DNA of 64,000 bases from positions 310,001 through 374,000 of the forward strand of contig NZ_JAGDYT010000008.1 of assembly GCF_049116555.1 (NCBI RefSeq). Direction: 5' to 3'. The notes beneath the pieces were generated by a model. The model made no database searches. It was not told where the DNA came from and saw only the letters and a program-made list of their open reading frames with translations. Below, piece after piece: positions 43,079 to 51,677 of this stretch. The translations under genes and the position numbers were made by a program. Source of the DNA: Maricaulis maris_C (lineage in GTDB: Bacteria; Pseudomonadota; Alphaproteobacteria; Caulobacterales; Maricaulaceae). Each line of letters begins with the position of its first letter. Position 1 is the stretch's first letter.

Positions 43079-44808
43079 CGGGCCTGCCCCTCTCGGCGCG
43101 GATCGGCGCCGCCAATCAGCGTCCCGTCTTCCAGTCGCCGCACGATGTGCAAGCCGGAATTCTCACCGCGATTGGCGTCGAGGGTGAAGCCAAGACCGTC
43201 CAGTCCGGCCAGGATGTCCGGATCCATCCCGTCTTCGACACGGATGACATCGCCACGCGCGACGACATTGGGCAGCTCGATCGCCGCCTGCGGTGTCAGT
43301 CCCCAGTCGAGCATGCCGACCAGTGTCTTGGCGGTATAGGCAATGATCGAGGAGCCGCCGGGCGATCCGGTCGCCAGTACGAACTCGCCGTCCTGGTCGA
43401 AGACAATGGTCGGCGACATGGACGAGCGCGGTCGCTTGCCGCCCTCCGGTGCGTTCGGCACCGGCGCCCCATTGGCGTCTGTCGGTGTACGCGAGAAATC
43501 GGTCAGCTGGTTGTTGAGGAAGAAGCCTCCCGCCATGCGATGGCTGCCGAACACGCTTTCCACCGTTGTCGTCATGGAGACCACATCGCCATCCCTGTCG
43601 ACGATCACGAAATGGCTGGTACCCGGTGAGTCGGGCGTGGCGTCGGCGCCCGGCGCGGTGACGCCGTCCGGGATGCCCGGCGTCGATCGTGGCAGGGCGG
43701 TTGTGCGCTGGATGCCAAGAGACCGCTCGGCGATGTAGTCGGCGTCGAGCAGGCCGGCGACCGGTACGGCCACGAAATCTGCATCGGCGACATAGGCATC
43801 GCGGTCCGCATAGGCGAGGCGGCTGGCCTCGATGAAGCGGCGCCAACCCTCGACCGTTTCCGGTCCGGTGGCGGACAGGTCATAAGGCTCGAGCAGGCCA
43901 AGAATCTCGTTGACGGTCACGCCGCCGGAGGCTGGCGGGGGCGCGCCACAGACCGTCCATTCACGATAATTCCGGCAAAGCGCATCACGGCGTACGGCCT
44001 GATAGGCGGCCAGATCGGTCAGGGTCAGTCCGCCGGGGCGCGGTTCGTCCTGAACCGCCTCAATGATCGCGGCAGCCAGGGGGCCTTCATAAAGGGCGCG
44101 CCAGTCGGCGGCGAGGGCGCGCGTCGTCTCCGCATAGGCCGGGTTCTGCAGCAGATGACCGGCCGGATGCGGTGTGCCGTCATCGGTGAAGAAATAGTCG
44201 CGGGAGGCCGGCCATTCATCCAGCGGGCCGCGCGGTGCCATGCCGGCGATAAAGCGCGCGAGGCGCGGCGAAATCTCGAATCCGGTCTCGGCCAGGCCGG
44301 TTGCGGCATCAAAACCGTCCGCCCAGTCCAGCGCGCCATGATCCTCGTGCGCCATGGCCAGCATGGCGATGGCGCCGGGCACGCCGATGGAATGACCGGA
44401 AAAGACGGAGTCGCCAAAACCCAGCGCCTGGCCATTCTCGTCGAGGAAGAGGTCCGGTCCCGCGCTAGCCGGTGCCGTTTCGCGGCCGTCATAGACGGTG
44501 AGGTCCCCGGACTGGGCGTCGTAATAGAGCAGGAACGCGCCGCCACCGAGGCCCGAGCTTTGCGGCTCGACCAGGCCAAGCACGCTTTGCACGGCAATGG
44601 CCGCATCGATCGCATCACCACCGGCGCGCAAGGCGTCCAGCCCGGCTTCTACGGCATGTGGATTGGCGGCAGCGACCATCGCCGGGCCCGTCTCGATCGC
44701 AATGTCCGTCCCGGCTTCAGCATTGGCCGCGGGCTCGTCATCGCTGGAACAACTGGCAAGAAAAAGCCCACCTGCAAGTGCGGTGGTGGCGAACAGGAAA
44801 CGCAGCAT
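43069..44808 (-). CDS. ggt: Gamma-glutamyltransferase (lipoprotein)
   Basis: The 579-residue Ntn-hydrolase precursor has lipobox FLASC, so it would be anchored rather than free in the periplasm. Substrate motifs SSGLGGGAFLLYYD near residue 85 and SPTIVF and TGSPGGSSII in the small subunit are present. Self-cleavage before the nucleophile Thr of GTSHFVIVDRDG near residue 396 gives two chains. It breaks or transfers the gamma-glutamyl bond of glutathione. Confidence 0.9.
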   Translation of the reverse strand: MLRFLFATTALAGGLFLASCSSDDEPAANAEAGTDIAIETGPAMVAAANPHAVEAGLDALRAGGDAIDAAIAVQSVLGLVEPQSSGLGGGAFLLYYDAQSGDLTVYDGRETAPASAGPDLFLDENGQALGFGDSVFSGHSIGVPGAIAMLAMAHEDHGALDWADGFDAATGLAETGFEISPRLARFIAGMAPRGPLDEWPASRDYFFTDDGTPHPAGHLLQNPAYAETTRALAADWRALYEGPLAAAIIEAVQDEPRPGGLTLTDLAAYQAVRRDALCRNYREWTVCGAPPPASGGVTVNEILGLLEPYDLSATGPETVEGWRRFIEASRLAYADRDAYVADADFVAVPVAGLLDADYIAERSLGIQRTTALPRSTPGIPDGVTAPGADATPDSPGTSHFVIVDRDGDVVSMTTTVESVFGSHRMAGGFFLNNQLTDFSRTPTDANGAPVPNAPEGGKRPRSSMSPTIVFDQDGEFVLATGSPGGSSIIAYTAKTLVGMLDWGLTPQAAIELPNVVARGDVIRVEDGMDPDILAGLDGLGFTLDANRGENSGLHIVRRLEDGTLIGGADPRREGQARQP

Positions 44809-44872
44809 CTAACTTGCCCCTCAACAATGTCCGGTCAGACTGGACCGACAACTCACAGATAAGAGGCCTGAC

Positions 44873-45868
44873 ATGTCAATGCCAGCACCGCGAAACAGCC
44901 TGACCGATATTGCCGGTCTGCGTGTCGGCCAGGTCCATGATGCGGGGGTGAAGACAGGCGTAACGGTCATCCTGCCGGATCAGCGGGCCGTCTGTGCGGT
45001 GGATGTGCGCGGAGGCGGTCCGGGCACGCGGGAGACGGATGCGCTGGCCTCACACACCCTGGTCGATGCGGTTGACGCCATCGTCCTGTCCGGCGGCTCC
45101 TCCTACGGGCTGGCGGCTGCGGACGGCGTTGCTTCGGCGCTTGGCGCGCGTGGTGACGGTTTTGCCCTTTTCGACATGCCCGGTGTTCCCAAATCGCCAG
45201 TCGTGCCGTCGGCCATCCTCTATGATCTTGCCAATGGCGGCGACAAGTCCTGGGGCGAAGAGCCGCCCTATCGCGCGCTCGGCAAGGCGGCGTTGAAGGC
45301 TGTGAGCGAAACCGTCGAGCTGGGTGCCGTCGGTGCCGGTCATGGCGCTCGTGCCGGTCTGCATGCAGGCGGGACGGGGACCGCCAGTCTCGCGCTGGCC
45401 GGCGAGGGCGGGCGCGTTGCAGCGCTGGTCTGCGTCAACAGTTTCGGGTCGGTCACCCTGCCGGGGGCAGACGATGTCTATTGGGCCTGGCCGCACGAGA
45501 TTGACGGGGAATTCGGCGGTAACCGTCCGCCGGCCGACTGGCGCGCCGACCCGGAAGACTGGGGCGCGGCCAAGATGCAGCCGGGCCCGCGCGAAAACAC
45601 AACCCTTGCCGTCGTCGCAACCGATGTCGCCCTCACCCCGGCCCAGGCCCAGCGTCTCGCCATCATGGCCCAGGACGGCCTGTCTCGCGCCATCCGCCCG
45701 GTTCATACGCCCTTTGACGGTGATGTCGTCTTTGCCCTTTCGACCGCCGCCCGTCCGCTCGGCGAGGGCGGCGAAGCCCATCTCGCGCGGCTCGGATCCG
45801 CCGCGGCCGATTGCCTCGCCCGCGCTGTCGCTCGGGCTGTGCATGCCGCGCGTCCGGAAGCGGGTTGA
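44873..45868 (+). CDS. P1-family N-terminal nucleophile peptidase (DmpA/S58)
   Basis: The 331-residue protein has the P1 peptidase pattern: LTDIAGLRVGQVHD at the start, VLSGGSSYGLAAADGV near residue 75, and the self-processing site ENTTLAVVATDVALT near residue 240. Relatives are D-aminopeptidases or beta-aminopeptidases. The start ATG lies six bases behind AGAGG; a second ATG two codons on is possible. Divergent from ggt, with 64 bases between. Confidence 0.87.
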   Translation: MSMPAPRNSLTDIAGLRVGQVHDAGVKTGVTVILPDQRAVCAVDVRGGGPGTRETDALASHTLVDAVDAIVLSGGSSYGLAAADGVASALGARGDGFALFDMPGVPKSPVVPSAILYDLANGGDKSWGEEPPYRALGKAALKAVSETVELGAVGAGHGARAGLHAGGTGTASLALAGEGGRVAALVCVNSFGSVTLPGADDVYWAWPHEIDGEFGGNRPPADWRADPEDWGAAKMQPGPRENTTLAVVATDVALTPAQAQRLAIMAQDGLSRAIRPVHTPFDGDVVFALSTAARPLGEGGEAHLARLGSAAADCLARAVARAVHAARPEAG

Positions 45869-45909
45869 GCCGCGCTGTACAAGCCGGTGCAATTGCCGCA
45901 ATCGGGGAC

Positions 45910-45938
45910 TTGCCATCCCCCAAAGCCGGGGCTAGGTT
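45910..45938 (+). promoter_or_regulatory. Candidate promoter of tRNA-Arg
   Basis: TTGCCA, 17 bases, TAGGTT, ending 41 bases before the mature tRNA 5' end. The -10 element is weak (three of six matches). Confidence 0.35.
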
Positions 45939-45979
45939 CCGCGCCTCTTCGGGGCTGAGACCTCGAAGCCATACGGCCT

Positions 45980-46056
45980 GCACCGGTAGCTCAGTTGGAT
46001 AGAGCACTAGACTACGAATCTGGGGGTCGGGGGTTCGAATCCTCCCCGGTGCGCCA
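45980..46056 (+). tRNA. tRNA-Arg (anticodon ACG)
   Basis: A complete cloverleaf can be drawn: acceptor GCACCGG / CCGGTGC, D arm GCTC / GAGC, anticodon stem CTAGA / TCTGG with loop CTACGAA (anticodon ACG, read as inosine after deamination), T arm GGGGG / CCTCC with TTCGAAT, discriminator G, and an encoded CCA. The 77-base gene is intact. Its 3' half is the probable attachment site of the prophage that follows. Confidence 0.95.
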
Positions 46057-46182
46057 TTCTCTCTCACGAAAATCCGCTAGCAATAACAATCGCTTCCGCG
46101 ACCGGTCTGCGTTTGTTCCGCCATGATTTCGGCCGAAATCGTCGTTTCGGCGTAAGTGGCTGTAATGGTTGGGCTTGGTCGA

Positions 46183-46225
46183 AGTTGGCGGGGATTGGCG
46201 GGGTCTGCTGAGGGGGAAATGAGGG
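46183..46225. repeat. Helically spaced direct repeats, possible integrase arm sites
   Basis: Two copies of TTGGCGGGG (46183 and 46193) with a 10-base period are followed by two copies of TGAGGGGG (46207 and 46218) with an 11-base period. Both periods equal one helical turn. They lie between the tRNA and the integrase gene, where arm-type sites of attP would lie. Nothing else explains this 259-base stretch. Confidence 0.4.
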
Positions 46226-46270
46226 GGCTAGATGAGCGGAGTGTTCCGCTATTGTTTCGCGCTCAACGCA

Positions 46271-46299
46271 AAAGGCCCGCCGATCCGGCGGGCCTTTTT
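46271..46299. terminator. Bidirectional terminator between tRNA-Arg and the integrase gene
   Basis: A 12-bp stem AAAGGCCCGCCG / CGGCGGGCCTTT with a three-base loop is followed by T5 on the plus strand; on the minus strand it is followed by TTTTGCGTTG. It can end the leftward integrase transcript and shield the phage from the tRNA promoter. Confidence 0.85.
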
Positions 46300-46315
46300 C
46301 TTGTTGGCGTGCGGT

Positions 46316-47533
46316 CTAGTCGAAGAGAGCGGCGGCCCTGGCTGCTTGTTCCAGGTCCTGATCGGTGGACGGCCAAAGGTGCCCATAGAGGTCCATGGTC
46401 ATCTGAAGGCTTTCGTGTCCCATCATCTCCTGGATCCACTTCGGCTTTGCCCCGGTCTCGATGTGAGCTGAGGCGAAGACGTGGCGGAGTGTGTGCGGGG
46501 AGAACTCGGGTTCCCACACCTTCTCGCGTTCGATGAGATCTCGGCCGCCTTTGCGCCGGCGCTTCTGCCGGATCCGGTGAGTGGCGAGGCTCGCGTCTCT
46601 CAGTGTCAAGCACCACACCCGATAGAGGCGCTCATACGTCCATAGGCCGCCGGTCTCACTGGGGAAGATGAAGCCGTCGTCGGTGTGCGGTCGAGCGACC
46701 ATCCAGGCTCGCAGTGCCGAGACTGCCTGGGGCGGCAGAGGCACGGTCCGGAATCCGGCGTCCGTCTTGGGCTTTTCGAAAATGTTGTTCTTCCGGTCCG
46801 CCGATCGCCGGACGATGACGCGCGGCCGCTTGTCGAGAATAAGGCTGTCTTCCATCAGTGCGCGCAACTCGCCGGAGCGGAGGCCAGCGTGTGCAATGAT
46901 GCGGACCATCGCGTGCCGGCGCCCGCGGTCTTGTTCGGCCGCCTCGGCCGCGGCGGCGAACAGTTCTCGGATGTCGGCCTTCGGCGGGATGCTTGCCGGG
47001 TCGGCCTTGCGTTTTGTGTTCTTCCCCTTCAGGCGAACCATGGCGGCCGCGGCCGCATGAGAATCGGGGATCACACGCTTCTCGACAGCGTGCTCCCAGG
47101 TCAGCCGAATTGTGACCAAGACGGCGCGTGCTGTGTGCCGGCTGACGCCTCGGCGCATCAGCTCTTTGAGATGATCTTTGATGTCGGCCGTGCCGGTCTC
47201 TGCGATCAGCCGGCCGGCGAACTCATGGGGGGCGATGTGATTTCGAACGTGGGCGTCCTTCTCGCGCAGCGTGCAAGGCTTGCGCAGCCCCTCCTTCACG
47301 AGGCCATCGTACTCCCGAAGCATGTCCTCCGCGGCATCGAGCACTGTGGTCTGGCGATCGCCCTGACCGTCCATTCCTAGCTCGACCTTCGCCTTGTACA
47401 TCTCGGCGGCGGCCTTGGTCTGGAATGTCTTTTCCGCTTGATGTTTCTGCCCTGGCCGGCGCCAACGTACGGTCCAGGAGAAGCGTGCCCGCCCGTTCCG
47501 TGGCTGTAAGGAGTTTCGTTCAAGACTCGCCAT
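46316..47533 (-). CDS. int: Phage tyrosine integrase
   Basis: The 405-residue protein has an N-terminal arm-binding domain (residues 15-55), a SAM-like core-binding domain (about 62-155), and the catalytic domain with all active residues: Arg219 (HAGLRSGEL), Lys256, His347 and Arg350 (HTLRH), His373 (GHESLQ) and the nucleophile Tyr383 (DLYGHLWP). It carries out integration into and excision from the tRNA-Arg gene. It is the last gene of the leftward operon, 17 bases behind the DUF1643 gene. No separate excisionase is obvious. Confidence 0.95.
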   Translation of the reverse strand: MASLERNSLQPRNGRARFSWTVRWRRPGQKHQAEKTFQTKAAAEMYKAKVELGMDGQGDRQTTVLDAAEDMLREYDGLVKEGLRKPCTLREKDAHVRNHIAPHEFAGRLIAETGTADIKDHLKELMRRGVSRHTARAVLVTIRLTWEHAVEKRVIPDSHAAAAAMVRLKGKNTKRKADPASIPPKADIRELFAAAAEAAEQDRGRRHAMVRIIAHAGLRSGELRALMEDSLILDKRPRVIVRRSADRKNNIFEKPKTDAGFRTVPLPPQAVSALRAWMVARPHTDDGFIFPSETGGLWTYERLYRVWCLTLRDASLATHRIRQKRRRKGGRDLIEREKVWEPEFSPHTLRHVFASAHIETGAKPKWIQEMMGHESLQMTMDLYGHLWPSTDQDLEQAARAAALFD

Positions 47534-47550
47534 AACTGGACCCTACACGA

Positions 47551-48072
47551 TCACCCGCAAAATAAAACGGGACGCGCGGACTTGGGCAGGTAGAGCGGGT
47601 GCCCGGGGTGTCCGGTTGAGGTCGTTGATAGAGCAAAGACCTGCCGGCGAGATCGTCGGAGAATCCGGAGAACCTGGACGTCGCGGCCGGCGCCTTGAGT
47701 TGCGGATCCCCATGCGACGATCACCTTCCCCGACTTGCGCGCCTCGGCCTCGATGTGGCGATCATTATCCGGGCCGACCGGGTCGTCTGCCAGGCCGAGG
47801 TCGCGTGGGTCGGTCGCGCGCCAGGCGAAAAGATTGACGACGCGCAGGCCTCCGTATCCCAAGTGCGCAGAGAAACCCATGCACCGGCGGATCGTCGGAT
47901 CGTCGTCGCTGGCATCGGCCGTCGATGGATTGAGCATGACCCAAAGGAGGCTGGGTTGGTCCGGATTCCAGACACGCCAAAGGACGTAACGATAGCGCTC
48001 GTCGCCCGATAGCGTGGCGCCGGCGCCGGCGCCGAAGAGGTCAGGGATCGCCAATATCAGCAACCCCCGCAT
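47551..48072 (-). CDS. DUF1643 family protein
   Basis: The 173-residue protein has YRYVLWRVWNPDQPSLLWVM, LNPSTADASDDDPTIRRCMG, GYGGLRVVNLFAWRATDPRD and VIVAWG, which together are the signature of DUF1643. Members occur in bacteria and phages; the biochemical role is not known to me. The start overlaps the upstream gene by 16 bases and lacks a strong ribosome-binding site; a longer frame exists upstream. Confidence 0.8.
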   Translation of the reverse strand: MRGLLILAIPDLFGAGAGATLSGDERYRYVLWRVWNPDQPSLLWVMLNPSTADASDDDPTIRRCMGFSAHLGYGGLRVVNLFAWRATDPRDLGLADDPVGPDNDRHIEAEARKSGKVIVAWGSATQGAGRDVQVLRILRRSRRQVFALSTTSTGHPGHPLYLPKSARPVLFCG

Positions 48073-48596
48073 GGGTCTGCTTCGATGCTTCGCTTCAGCC
48101 GCTCTGCGTATCCAGCGCAGGCCTTTACCGGCTTGCCGTCTTCGTCCAGTTCCTCGTGGCAGTAGAACGTTTCGCCGCCGAGATCCGAACAGTGGTCGGC
48201 ATCCAACGTCGTGATCTCTGACTGGTTTGCAAGTGTTCCAGTTCGAAAGGCGCATCCGTCACATCGGGCGGGTGACGAGCAGTCGTTGGACAGGGTCAAT
48301 CCGCGGAGGGCGCCGCGAAGTGTGGGGAGGTTGATCTGATCGGCGCGGTGCGGGTGTGTGTGCATCTCAGTGATGCGGATCATCTCGATGGCCTCGCGGT
48401 TGTTCTCAACGACCGATTGAGCCACGAGGGTGAACTGGATGAGGGCGTCGAGTCCGGCCTCGGCCGAACCAAGTGCTCGGGTAAGATAGCCCGCTCGCTC
48501 GGCGCTCGGCAGGCTCAGCATGGTATCGAGCGCCGCAACCTCCTCGGCCGAGAGTTCGTATGGGTCGCTGCCAGACCGGATGGGCCTCGATGTCAT
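48057..48596 (-). CDS. Phage protein with Cys-rich C-terminal domain
   Basis: The 179-residue protein has a helical N-terminal two thirds (YELSAEEVAALDTMLSLPSA; LDALIQFTLVAQSVVENNRE). The C-terminal part has SNDCSSPARCDGCAFRTGT, then DHCSDLGGETFYCHEE and a last KACAGY, i.e. at least six ordered cysteines plus a His, consistent with metal binding. Proteins with a CAFR-GT motif occur in phages, but the role is unknown. It overlaps its neighbours on both sides (ATGA upstream). Confidence 0.65.
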   Translation of the reverse strand: MTSRPIRSGSDPYELSAEEVAALDTMLSLPSAERAGYLTRALGSAEAGLDALIQFTLVAQSVVENNREAIEMIRITEMHTHPHRADQINLPTLRGALRGLTLSNDCSSPARCDGCAFRTGTLANQSEITTLDADHCSDLGGETFYCHEELDEDGKPVKACAGYAERLKRSIEADPCGGC

Positions 48597-48814
48597 GCCG
48601 GCGTCTCCTGGCAGTGGCTGCAGAGATCCGGCTCTATCCACCAGCACGCGCCGTGCTCCTCGTCCCAACAGGCATCCATTTCCCAGCAGCCACACGCTCG
48701 GCAGGTCCGGACGCCGGTCGGCCGGTTGAGGCTCATGATGGAGCGGAAGTCGTCGTGCATGACCATGTTCCAGATGGCTTTCGCCTCTCGCATGTCGATC
48801 GTTGTGTCGTTCAC
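48593..48814 (-). CDS. Small phage zinc-binding protein
   Basis: The 73-residue protein starts at a GTG that overlaps the preceding stop (GTGA) and has AAAGGA upstream. The C-terminal part has CRACGCWEMDACWDEEHGAC and WWIEPDLCSHC, a motif common in phage and prophage proteins that resembles a zinc site. The longer frame upstream of the GTG is not protein-like. Confidence 0.65.
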   Translation of the reverse strand: MNDTTIDMREAKAIWNMVMHDDFRSIMSLNRPTGVRTCRACGCWEMDACWDEEHGACWWIEPDLCSHCQETPA

Positions 48815-49077
48815 TTGCGCTGTCCTTTCGTGCCTGGCTGTACGGGCGCGTGCTGGTCGGTGGCGAAGTAGCCTTTGAGTTCGTCCAGGAAGGCGCCGAC
48901 GCCGAGCCCGGGTACGTTCCGGATCGGGCAGAGGGGGACCTTGCGCAAGGCGCGGACCTGGTCTGCCGTGAGGCTTCGCCACAGGGCGATTTGCTTCACG
49001 TTGAGCCAGGGGTCCGGCGTTACGCCGGCCGGCAGCGCGGCTTCGTCCGTGGTCTTGGGCTGGGTCATCGCGTTCAT
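48811..49077 (-). CDS. Small uncharacterised phage protein
   Basis: The 88-residue protein has WLNVKQIALWRSLTADQVRA, which looks like a helix-turn-helix or an excisionase-like element, followed by LRKVPLCPIRNVPGLGVGAF. Excisionase is a possibility given the leftward operon that ends in int, but the evidence is weak. A second Met is at position 4. Confidence 0.5.
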   Translation of the reverse strand: MNAMTQPKTTDEAALPAGVTPDPWLNVKQIALWRSLTADQVRALRKVPLCPIRNVPGLGVGAFLDELKGYFATDQHAPVQPGTKGQRK

Positions 49078-49202
49078 CGAGATGGGCTCCTGCAGGAAGT
49101 CCCGGCCGCGCCCGATGGGAGGGGGTACGGGGCGCGGCCGGGAGATGCAGTCGTCAAGGCGGGGTTTAGCCTGAGAGCTATGTAGCCGCCCGGACGACTG
49201 GG

Positions 49203-51269
49203 TCAGGCCGCTATCGCCGGCGCCGGGGAGAAGGCGGCGGCGAGCTGCGCGCTGACGTTTCGGGAAACGGAACTCTCCGGCGCGAAGGCCAGCTCGGGCG
49301 GGAGCCAGCCGTGATCGCGATCGGGGTGCTTGAGGATGAAGTCGATCGACGGCGCGCTCTTGGCGGGCATGTTGTCGGCATCGTCACCGATGCCGCAGGC
49401 GCGCGCGATCGCTCGCCGCTGATGGATCGTGAAGGGTTTGAGGTACGCCTCGTCCATCTCGAACGCCGGCAACACCTGGTGCCGTCCATCCATCAGATCG
49501 ACGAGCTGCTGGGTGAAGTCATTGCACCCGCCTGTCGCGTGGTAGCCCGGCCAGATCGCGCACTGTGCAGCGACAGCAGCCGTGAAAATCTCGGCGAGCT
49601 GGGCCGGCTTCAGGTCCATCAGCGTCATCAGCGCGATCACAGGGTTGCGGACCAGGACGGCGTTGTCCTTCACACCGAAGGCCTCATGCGCTTCCAGCGC
49701 GCCGATCCGTTCTGCCAAGGTGGCGCCACTCGGGATCTTGCTGTCATCGCCCCAGCTCTGGCGCGTGTGGATCCAGGAGAACGGCGCGTCGCCGGAGGTC
49801 TGCAGGTCGCGCGGCAGGAAGGCGATGATCATGATCGCTTGGGAGAAGGTCGCCGGCGCCGCCGCGATCGCCGTCCGCAGACGCGCAGTGTTTAGGGTGC
49901 AGGCCTGCAGCCAGTGACGCTTACCGAAGGGCTGCGCGACTGGCTCCTCATCGCCCGACTTGGCAGTCTTCTTCGGCTTGTTGGCGGCGGCGAAGGCGCG
50001 CTCGCGATCTTGGCGTTTGATCGCCTGCTCTTCGCGGAGGCGGTTGCGGTTGTCGAGGTAGAGGAACACACCGACCTTGTCTTGTGGGTCGTCGTCTTCG
50101 GCGCTCGGATACTCGTAACTGTAGCGCTGCTCTTGCTTGATCCAAGCCACGCCGTCGCGCTTCAGTTCTTTGACCCGTCGGCGGAGCGCCTTCATCTGCA
50201 GGCTCGTCACCTTGCCAGCGTCGAGCATGATTGCTTCGCCGGTCTCGGCGTCTTCCATCGTCGGGCCGTCATACTCCGCCACGTCGAAGGCGGCTTCCGA
50301 CGCCGGCATGCCGCCGGAACGCAGCATCCGCAGGACGCCGTCACCTGTACCCCATCCGCTGTAGCCATTCTCCATCGCTTCAAGCGAGGACGATTGCAGC
50401 TCGGCAGGCGCGGTCACGATCGCGCGGGCCTGGGCCAGATTGATCCGGCCAGCAAGGAACGCGACGCTCACATCGGGCGCTAGGTCCTTCCCGAGCCGCG
50501 CGCGCAGCTCGACCCAGCGAACTGTCTTGCCCATGGCGGAGGCGGCCTCCTGGGCGGCGATGCCGGCAGCGCGTCGGACTTCCGGCGCGAATGTGTCCGG
50601 GTGCTTTTCGGCCGCGTCCGGATCATCGGGGAAAGTCTCGGCCAGGATCTCTTTCACGCGCAGCTCTCGGAACGCGGCGATGCCTTGGGCTTCCTCCATC
50701 GGGTGCGGATCAACACGGTCGGTGTTCTCCGCCAGGGCGATGAGGAGGAGTTCCTGGTCAGAAAGCTGGCGGACCTGGACGGGCACGGCGTAATCGCTGG
50801 TCGCCTGCCCGGCCTCGACAAGTAGGCCGATCGCGCGATAGCGGCGCTCGCCGGCGGCGATCTCATACTTACCATCCTCGGTCGGGTGCGGACGTACGAC
50901 GAGGTTCTGGAGAACGCCCTTCTCATGGATCCCGTTGGCGAGTTCCTGCAGGGCTTCGGGATCGAAGTGCTTGCGTGGATTGAAGGGTGAGGTCTTGATC
51001 GTCGACCAGGGAACGGTCGGTGTTCCCTCGCCGATCGTCCCGCCCGTCCAAACAGTGGCCAGGGCGCGCGCCATCTCGCTAACTGAGAGTGGCTCGATCG
51101 TCATCAACCCAGCCTCGGCCAGCTGTTTGATTGCGCGGCGGGTGTTGGATGGGTCCATCTCCAGCGCCTTCGCGATGTCGGCATAGCCGGGCTTGTCGCG
51201 CCCTGCGTCGACCTGATCGGCCAGGGCTTGGATGAGTGCGGGATCCGCGATCTTGAAATGAGCAGTCAT
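49203..51269 (-). CDS. Large ParB-like DNA-binding protein of the prophage
   Basis: The 688-residue protein has an N-terminal winged helix (YADIAKALEMDPSNTRRAIKQ, residues 30-60), then a ParB/Srx-type domain (NPRKHFDPEALQELANGIHE; YEIAAGERRYRAI, about 95-150), then a helix-turn-helix region (about 240-310). The C-terminal half (about 400-688) is unique to such phage proteins. ParB domains can bind and hydrolyse CTP; the box GERRYR is intact. There is no ParA partner. It is twice the size of partition ParB and may act in phage DNA handling or control. Overlaps the upstream gene by ATGA. Confidence 0.75.
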   Translation of the reverse strand: MTAHFKIADPALIQALADQVDAGRDKPGYADIAKALEMDPSNTRRAIKQLAEAGLMTIEPLSVSEMARALATVWTGGTIGEGTPTVPWSTIKTSPFNPRKHFDPEALQELANGIHEKGVLQNLVVRPHPTEDGKYEIAAGERRYRAIGLLVEAGQATSDYAVPVQVRQLSDQELLLIALAENTDRVDPHPMEEAQGIAAFRELRVKEILAETFPDDPDAAEKHPDTFAPEVRRAAGIAAQEAASAMGKTVRWVELRARLGKDLAPDVSVAFLAGRINLAQARAIVTAPAELQSSSLEAMENGYSGWGTGDGVLRMLRSGGMPASEAAFDVAEYDGPTMEDAETGEAIMLDAGKVTSLQMKALRRRVKELKRDGVAWIKQEQRYSYEYPSAEDDDPQDKVGVFLYLDNRNRLREEQAIKRQDRERAFAAANKPKKTAKSGDEEPVAQPFGKRHWLQACTLNTARLRTAIAAAPATFSQAIMIIAFLPRDLQTSGDAPFSWIHTRQSWGDDSKIPSGATLAERIGALEAHEAFGVKDNAVLVRNPVIALMTLMDLKPAQLAEIFTAAVAAQCAIWPGYHATGGCNDFTQQLVDLMDGRHQVLPAFEMDEAYLKPFTIHQRRAIARACGIGDDADNMPAKSAPSIDFILKHPDRDHGWLPPELAFAPESSVSRNVSAQLAAAFSPAPAIAA

Positions 51270-51520
51270 TGGCCGGCCTCCTGGACGCAGTTGCCATGGG
51301 TGTCGATGGGCACGAGGTCGGACAGTCGCTTGAACGACGTCGTGCCTTCGAACGGGTGGGTGTCGAAATGAACGGCCGCTAGGCCAAGGGTGGGGATGGT
51401 GTGCGTGATCACACCTTCGGCTTCGCGCCGATCCATCAGCACGGCGACGCGCTGACCTTTGACCAGCAGCGGATCGTTCCGGCGCCGGTAGTCATTGAGG
51501 TAAACAATCGTTGCGGTCAT
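51266..51520 (-). CDS. First gene of the leftward prophage operon, unknown
   Basis: The 84-residue protein begins TATIVYLNDYRRRNDPLLVK, then has a small beta-rich segment KGQRVAVLMDRREAEGVIT. The position directly behind the left operators equals that of an early regulatory gene in lambda-like phages, but there is no similarity to N. GGAG lies upstream with spacing about eight. Confidence 0.55.
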   Translation of the reverse strand: MTATIVYLNDYRRRNDPLLVKGQRVAVLMDRREAEGVITHTIPTLGLAAVHFDTHPFEGTTSFKRLSDLVPIDTHGNCVQEAGQ

Positions 51521-51540
51521 TGCGTGCTCCGGGTCAGGCG

Positions 51541-51557
51541 AACGAACGGCGTTCGCT
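51541..51557. promoter_or_regulatory. 17-bp palindrome, copy 1 (left operon)
   Basis: AACGAACGGCGTTCGCT, core CGAAC-GGC-GTTCG. Its exact reverse complement occurs again at 54284-54300. It lies 20 bases before the start of the leftward operon, downstream of the 14-bp operators. Confidence 0.55.
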
Positions 51558-51576
51558 GAGTGATCCGGACGGTAAG

Positions 51577-51619
51577 CGTAAAAAATTACGGACGCAAGCG
51601 GAAACCGTAAAAAATTACG
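51577..51619. promoter_or_regulatory. Left operator pair of the prophage repressor
   Basis: CGTAAAAAATTACG occurs twice (51577-51590 and 51606-51619), 29 bp apart. On the minus strand TTGACC at 51626-51621 and TTGCGT before the second copy look like -35 elements directly in front of each operator, so a bound repressor would cover the leftward promoter. The same motif with small changes recurs at 53804-53850 beside the repressor gene. Confidence 0.65.
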
Positions 51620-51677
51620 CGGTCAAGCTGTGATGACCTAAGTGCAATAAAGTTATGCCCTTCGTGGCGGCGTGCTT

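Noticed and set aside
46156..46536. Plus-strand ORF between tRNA-Arg and the integrase
   Set aside because: It runs through a strong terminator and into the integrase gene on the other strand.
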